Positions 59,276-64,000 of a stretch of 64,000 nt of DNA are shown in pieces. Both the position numbers and the translations under genes were made by a program. Origin of the DNA: Cocos nucifera (Eukaryota; Streptophyta; Magnoliopsida; Arecales; Arecaceae); the NCBI GenBank assembly GCA_006176705.1, contig QRFJ01000295.1, forward strand, positions 265,001-329,000, written 5' to 3'. The notes beneath the pieces are model-generated. The model saw nothing but the letters and a program-made list of their open reading frames with translations. It had not been told where the DNA came from and did not search any database. How positions within the stretch are numbered: the first letter of the stretch is position 1; every line of letters starts with the position of its first letter.

Positions 59276-61140
59276 GATGGTCATAATTTTTCTAGCTCTA
59301 GCTAATCCACCCCATAGTGGAATTGGATGTCCATCTCCTTCCCCTCCTATTTTTCTTTTTTTTTTTCCTAATTTCCAAGATAAAAGGAAAGGAATAAAGC
59401 ATATTAAACAAGGAATGTTGTTACCATATTATGTTTTCTTGCATAAAATATGGGCATGACGTGCACCGAACACCCTTAGTCATAACTTAAATTTATGTAT
59501 TATTTATGGTCAAGAGTATATAAACTACTAAAGTAATATAAACATATCCAAAGTCCTTGCCCAATTTCTTTGAGCTAGGAGGATATTCTATTAACATCTT
59601 ATCCATCAAGAATGACATCCTTTGATAGAAAAAGGCTACTTCGAATCTTTCTGACACATTTGGATTTAATCCAACGGATATGCGCTTTCTTATAACTAAT
59701 ATGCAACTCTAATTACAAGCACCCACTAGAATTATTAACTAACATGCATTTACAAGGAGCATGCGTCATACACGTGAGAAGAATAGGTGGGATTGACGCG
59801 ATCTAGATCTAATTCAACTTTTTTTTATTAATAGATGCATCCAATCTTATTATTATTATTATTAAAACAATTCAATTATTATATTGTACTCCAAACTTTA
59901 ATCAACGCATTTCTCTTGTTTCTCTCATACGTAGTCGAAATAAGAATGTTGCATGCAGCATCTAAAGAGATACCCTCTAGAGTAATCCTTAAAGGGATTA
60001 TGGAAAATTCTGCAAAAAATAATATGCTTCGATTTATACTTACAAAAATGATCACTTTTCCTTTTTTACAATACTTTGGAATGAGCTCCAATCTGGAGTT
60101 CCCTCATTTCTTCTAAACCATATCAACGATGTTGCATCCTTTTACATAACATTTTCCGGATATGTAGCAGATTATCGGTAGTAGCATCATGCTGCACCTT
60201 ACCACATACACTGTAGCCTCGTGACACAGCCCAAGTATAAGGAAAAAAAAAAAAAAAAATACATACACGAAAAAGGACTCCGACAATGCTGGTGATGAGA
60301 TAACCATGGACCACTGCCAAACTCAAATAAACATCCGAGTACATGAATCCACTGGAACTTTAACTTATCTCTTCAAGTGCATCCACCCATTTTAATAAGC
60401 ATAAAGATTACTTACCCAAAGACGGGAACATTGGAGACGAACCATGGTAATTAAGGTGGCGTCCGGGGAGGCACAAGAGTCCAAAGGAGTCCACTTTAAT
60501 GGATAGGCCCGGGGGGAGCATTAATAAACCAACCCACGTGGTCAGCCCGTTCCCATTCCGGAAGCGCACCCGGGAGAAGGAAACATGGAGCACTGGGGAT
60601 TGGGATGCTGTGAGAAGAAAAAACCCAGCATCGATGGGGCTCACCACATGGCTCATGTCATCCGCTGCGCACCGGTAGCACAGTGGACCGAGGCCCCACC
60701 TGGGTTCAATGATGGCGCCGTCCCATCCCACCGTCCATCCCTGCCATCCTAGGGCCCAGGAGAGAGGGAGGCCAGCTCCGTGCTCTTCTCTTTTGTCTAC
60801 TTCTCTCTCTTCTCGGGGCTCAGAGACAGAGACAGCGAGGAAGGCAGGCCAGCTCGATCATTACGTGACGAGCCCGCGAAAAGGACGAATGTGACCTTCC
60901 CCAATCTATTTAATAACTCTCCATCCCCTCGGGAACATTTTTTAAAAATTATATATCCGCTAGTTGGGCTCGCCCATCCAACGGCTCAGATGCACAGCCA
61001 GGTCAACCATGCGATGTATCTACAGTTGTAGTCCGCATAGAGATTTTATGCGAAAATTTTCTCTTCTTTTATGGGGGTGGTTCACTGGTTTGGGTATGTC
61101 GAGCTTATCCGGTCGGACGAAGAGTCACCCATGAAAACCA
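59276..61140. other. Spacer 3' of the AIF-like gene
   Basis: 59,276-60,400 is AT-rich without genes. 60,410-60,900 is GC-richer and contains CCACGTGG (60,533-60,540), but no supported ORF. It might be a promoter or a conserved non-coding block. A-rich and purine-rich sequence (61,230-61,310) lies just downstream of the HLH gene's stop codon. Confidence 0.4.
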
Positions 61141-61421
61141 CGTCTATTTACAAAATGCCATTGACTTGGCTTCACGAGGCCGGAGAGAACGAATCTCAAC
61201 ACACTTGCCTTTTAAAAAACGGGAAGATTTTTTTTTTTGAAGGAAAAAAAAAAGAAAAAAAAAAAAAAGAAAAAAAAAAAGGGAGGAGAGGGAAAAAAAA
61301 AAAGGTAGAAATTTACAGTAAAGTACACGAATTTTAAAAGGAGAAAAATAACGCCGAAAAAGGGAGGAGAGAAGGGTTGGGTGGGTGGCGGGGAAAATGA
61401 CCTGCGGCCGGAGTGGCCAGG

Positions 61422-62000
61422 TCAGAACGGCTGAGACGAGCCGAGCTGGTCGGATGGCGGCACGCCGGAGCCGGAGGAGGAGGAGAGGATCTCGGTGAGG
61501 GCGCTCATGGTGCGGACCTGCATCTCGAGCGCGGCGATGTAGTCGGAGGCCTCTTCGAGGAGCGTCTGGAAGGAGACCTTCCGGCAACCCGGTACCAGCC
61601 GGCCAAGAACCCTCGCCTTCCGCTGCAGCACCGGCGATCTCCTCTTCTCCGCCGCGTCGGCGAATGGATTCTTGGGCCGGGCGGGACCGGCGGGCCGCCG
61701 CTTGCGCGACTTGAGCTTGAGCACCCGGGGGGAGAGGATTGCCCGGCTCCACCGCGTCCGACCACGCGCGGCCACCGCCAGAGCGCGGTCTGCTGCCTTC
61801 CGGACTGCGCGGCTCCGCGGGGTCTCCACCGGCGCCCCGCGTCGGACGCGCCGCAGGGCTTCGAGGAGCTTCGAGGAGTAGAGCTTCTGCTCGCTCTCGG
61901 TCCTCCACTTGGACGGTGACGGTCGAACCTCAGCGCTCCGCTTCCGCTTCCTTTCCCCTTCTTTTGCGGCGGAATCCCCCTCGGAATTCGAGATCGCCAT
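61422..62000 (-). CDS. Non-canonical bHLH regulator, AIF / bHLH147-150 type
   Basis: 192 residues from the ATG at 62,000 (MAISNSEGDSAAKEGERKRK). An N-terminal block (KWRTESEQKLYSSKLLEAL, about 29-47) and the AVRKAADRALAVAARGRTRW block (about 65-84) are typical of the group. The C-terminal helix-loop-helix at about 125-172 reads VLGRLVPGCRKVSF then LLEEASDYIAALEMQV. The basic region has Lys/Arg but not the E-box-contacting residues. The Arabidopsis relatives (AIF1-4) bind other HLH proteins such as ATBS1/PRE and IBH1 partners and dampen brassinosteroid growth responses. That role is by family. The frame is open for 34 codons upstream, but that stretch is the leader intron plus UTR. GC content is far above the surroundings, as is usual for monocot genes. 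Intact. Confidence 0.88.
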   Translation of the reverse strand: MAISNSEGDSAAKEGERKRKRSAEVRPSPSKWRTESEQKLYSSKLLEALRRVRRGAPVETPRSRAVRKAADRALAVAARGRTRWSRAILSPRVLKLKSRKRRPAGPARPKNPFADAAEKRRSPVLQRKARVLGRLVPGCRKVSFQTLLEEASDYIAALEMQVRTMSALTEILSSSSGSGVPPSDQLGSSQPF

Positions 62001-62038
62001 CTCCAATCGCGATCGCCCGATGTATCCGGCGAGATCTC
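62001..62038 (-). other. 5' UTR, exon 2 part, of the AIF-like gene
   Basis: From the acceptor TTTTGTCTAG (AG at 62,040-62,039) to the start codon, 38 bases. Confidence 0.65.
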
Positions 62039-62132
62039 CTAGACAAAACACCCAAACTCTAATCAAAATAGCAACTAAAATCCAGATTTCGATCGAGAAC
62101 AAACTGTGAGGGGCTAGAGATCTCGTTGTTAC
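62039..62132 (-). other. Predicted 94-bp intron in the leader of the AIF-like gene
   Basis: Donor GAGAG|GTAACA at 62,132, AT-rich body, pyrimidine-rich 3' end and TCTAG acceptor. GC content drops sharply compared with both sides. Needs a cDNA. Confidence 0.65.
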
Positions 62133-62240
62133 CTCTCCAATGGTGGAGAGAACTCTCTGGGGTATGAGACTGGCGAAGAAATAACACTAAAAACTATCCG
62201 GGGAGAGAGAAGGGGAGAGAAATGAGCTGGAGAGGGGAGG
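62133..62240 (-). other. Leader exon 1 of the AIF-like gene (5' end approximate)
   Basis: CT-rich on the minus strand (GA-rich on the plus strand). Begins near a TTTAAAAT sequence (about 62,255-62,262) that could serve as a weak TATA element. Confidence 0.45.
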
Positions 62241-62569
62241 AGGGGGAAGGGAGGGGATTTTAAAGGGGTGGTAATAACCCTAAAACGATTCGCGACGCTT
62301 CCTTAATCCCTAATTAATTGCATCCTTCTCTCTATTTCCCCGCCCCGTCTAGGTTCCACCAACAAACTTTGCCCTCGCTTTTTATCGCAAGGATCTTATT
62401 ATTATTATTATTACTGCAACCACTACGAGTTGATTAATTAGATTAATCGGGGTAAAGACAAAATGCTCGGTAAACAATCCCCATTTTCCGAGCGTATTTA
62501 ACTTTTTCTTCTACCAGACGAAACTGCCCTCGGATGTAATTTTCATATTACAGTCCTGCCATTGGTGGG

Positions 62570-62830
62570 TCCTCGACATCAAACCGTCCATCGCTTATTC
62601 CTGTCTTGGTGATGGACGGTTGTGATGGGATGGTACATGGAACCTATATCGGGCGAGGCAGAGGGTCCATAGTCTCCTGTCCTGGAGTATCCTATGAGCG
62701 AAGGCTTCAGGGTTCTGGGTGGCGTCCTGGATGACGTGGAAAGCCGCACGCACATGCGAGTCTGCTTACGGTCACCTTCCGGTGACAACGAGCACGTGGA
62801 CGGATGCAGTGCGGTGTTCACGAGTAAAAG
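62570..62830 (-). promoter_or_regulatory. Upstream ACGT motifs of the AIF-like gene
   Basis: GCACGTGG at about 62,792-62,799 and GATGACGTGG at about 62,730-62,739, in a GC-richer patch about 500 bases upstream of the predicted transcription start. Another CACGTG lies near 63,285. These are candidate bZIP/bHLH sites. No binding is shown. Confidence 0.4.
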
Positions 62831-62833
62831 ATA

Positions 62834-64000
62834 TTTCTTTTTCCTTTTTTTTTTTTTTTCCTTTTTGCGGGAAAAATATTCGTTGAATCATGGTGGTTCC
62901 GTGACTCCAACCCGGTAATGATTATTGGAATAACTTTGTCAAATATAATCATTAATTTTGGTTTATATACTCCTCTTGTTTATCTTATGATTCTTGTCAT
63001 TGGCTACTGTGACAAGAATTACTGTTTAATAATAATAACATAATAATACAATACCATTTTGATATATATATTTGTAGGTCTTTTAAAAAGAGTAGTATAA
63101 AACAATATTTTAATGGTTAAGTAACAGCTGTCATCCAAATATTTGTTGTATACTTTTCACACGCATCCATACCCACCCAAGAAAAAAAAGACCCTTTGAT
63201 CGAAACCAAAACGGGGTTACATGCATGGGAGGACCGGACCAAGTGGCGTTAAAATCCTGGATGTCAGAGAGTTGGGTGGGAAGTGCACGTGATTGGGGTC
63301 CTTGGAGGACAACGGGTGGATCGTAACCACGACCGGTACATTACTGTTTTTGGCCCTTTTCAGCTTGCCATTGCTGCGTAACCAAGTATCATGTGTACAT
63401 GGCATCTTCTTTACGTTGTAACCGAGGAAAAATACAAAAATATCAGCACTTTGTAGAACTTATTAATACACTCTCTTTCGTAAAATTATTTTAATGAGCT
63501 CATCACATGGAGGAAAACTTTGGGATGATGATGCCAGAGAATACTATCTACAAAATCCTCTTTTATATATATATATATATATATTTATGCTTTTATGATT
63601 AGAGACTGGATGTTTTGGTCGTGATTTTAGACTAAAACTAAATAATGATTGCCTTGCTATTAGATTTTTTTTTAAAATATTAAATTTGGATTTATCTAGG
63701 ATATCAATGCTAGTATTACTATTATAAAAAATGATATTTTGGTATATAAAACTCTAGTTGCTGTAGAATTCAGAAAAGATTAGATGTATGCAATCTTACT
63801 CTAGCATGTAAAAGGATTATTTTTGTATTTTAAACATGTAATATTTGGATCATCATAAAATAATTATCATTGTGCCAATGCCAATCCTATGCTTGTGTTA
63901 TTATTATTGCCACGTTAAACTCCCATAACATATAGTTAGGTCAATTTTAGCAACTTGCATGATTGCCCATGGCAATGATTCAATCCAATAACCAAAAGTC
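62834..64000. other. Spacer to the right edge
   Basis: AT-rich with a poly-T run (62,846-62,860) and a (TA)n tract at 63,563-63,584. No gene recognised. Confidence 0.5.
63563..63584. repeat. (TA)n microsatellite
   Basis: About 11 TA dinucleotides. Confidence 0.9.

Noticed and set aside
61144..61908. Minus-strand frame of 254 codons overlapping the AIF-like gene
   Set aside because: Shifted frame of the same gene with Pro/Arg-rich low-complexity product; the conserved HLH is in the other frame.
61413..61919. Plus-strand open frame of 168 codons
   Set aside because: Antisense of the GC-rich AIF-like gene; high GC removes stops. No family resemblance.

Overview
This window reads as nuclear DNA of a flowering plant, most likely a monocot and possibly a palm. 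The signs are GT-AG introns, plant-type transcription factors, long AT-rich spacers, and Ty1/copia, Ty3/gypsy (Tat-type) and CACTA elements that use initiator-Met-tRNA-like primer sites. The palm assignment rests on the general character of the repeats and is inference.

Layout. (1) 1-12,540: a minus-strand gene for an RNA-binding splicing regulator of the SUA/RBM5 type. Eleven coding exons (558 codons) can be joined in frame with consistent phases. The 3' half lies left of the window, and a non-coding leader of three exon pieces reaches to about 12,285. (2) About 12,560-35,561: a four-layer nest of mobile DNA. A decayed minus-strand copia (A) carries a CACTA element (about 14,469-19,437) and a plus-strand copia (B, 19,951-33,910). 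B's 3' LTR is in turn split by another minus-strand copia (C, 23,416-33,702). (3) 37,563-37,892: a short non-canonical HLH gene resembling UPBEAT1, with a TATA box. (4) 38,720-50,596: one complete but decayed Tat-type gypsy element (D), with matching 5-bp target duplications, an antisense ORF cluster containing an in-frame spliced intron, and a tandem array of about 115-bp units. (5) 50,602-61,100: gene-poor spacer with simple repeats, a dispersed repeat and one cluster of ACGT/G-box motifs. (6) 61,422-62,000: a second non-canonical HLH gene (AIF/bHLH147-150 type) with a small leader intron.

The three host genes are all on the minus strand. Two of them encode HLH proteins expected to act by dimerisation rather than by classical E-box binding. 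No two host genes look co-regulated as a unit. The most unusual structures are the CACTA element, with palindromic subterminal arrays and an internal foldback of about 1.2 kb, and the spliced antisense ORFs of the gypsy element.
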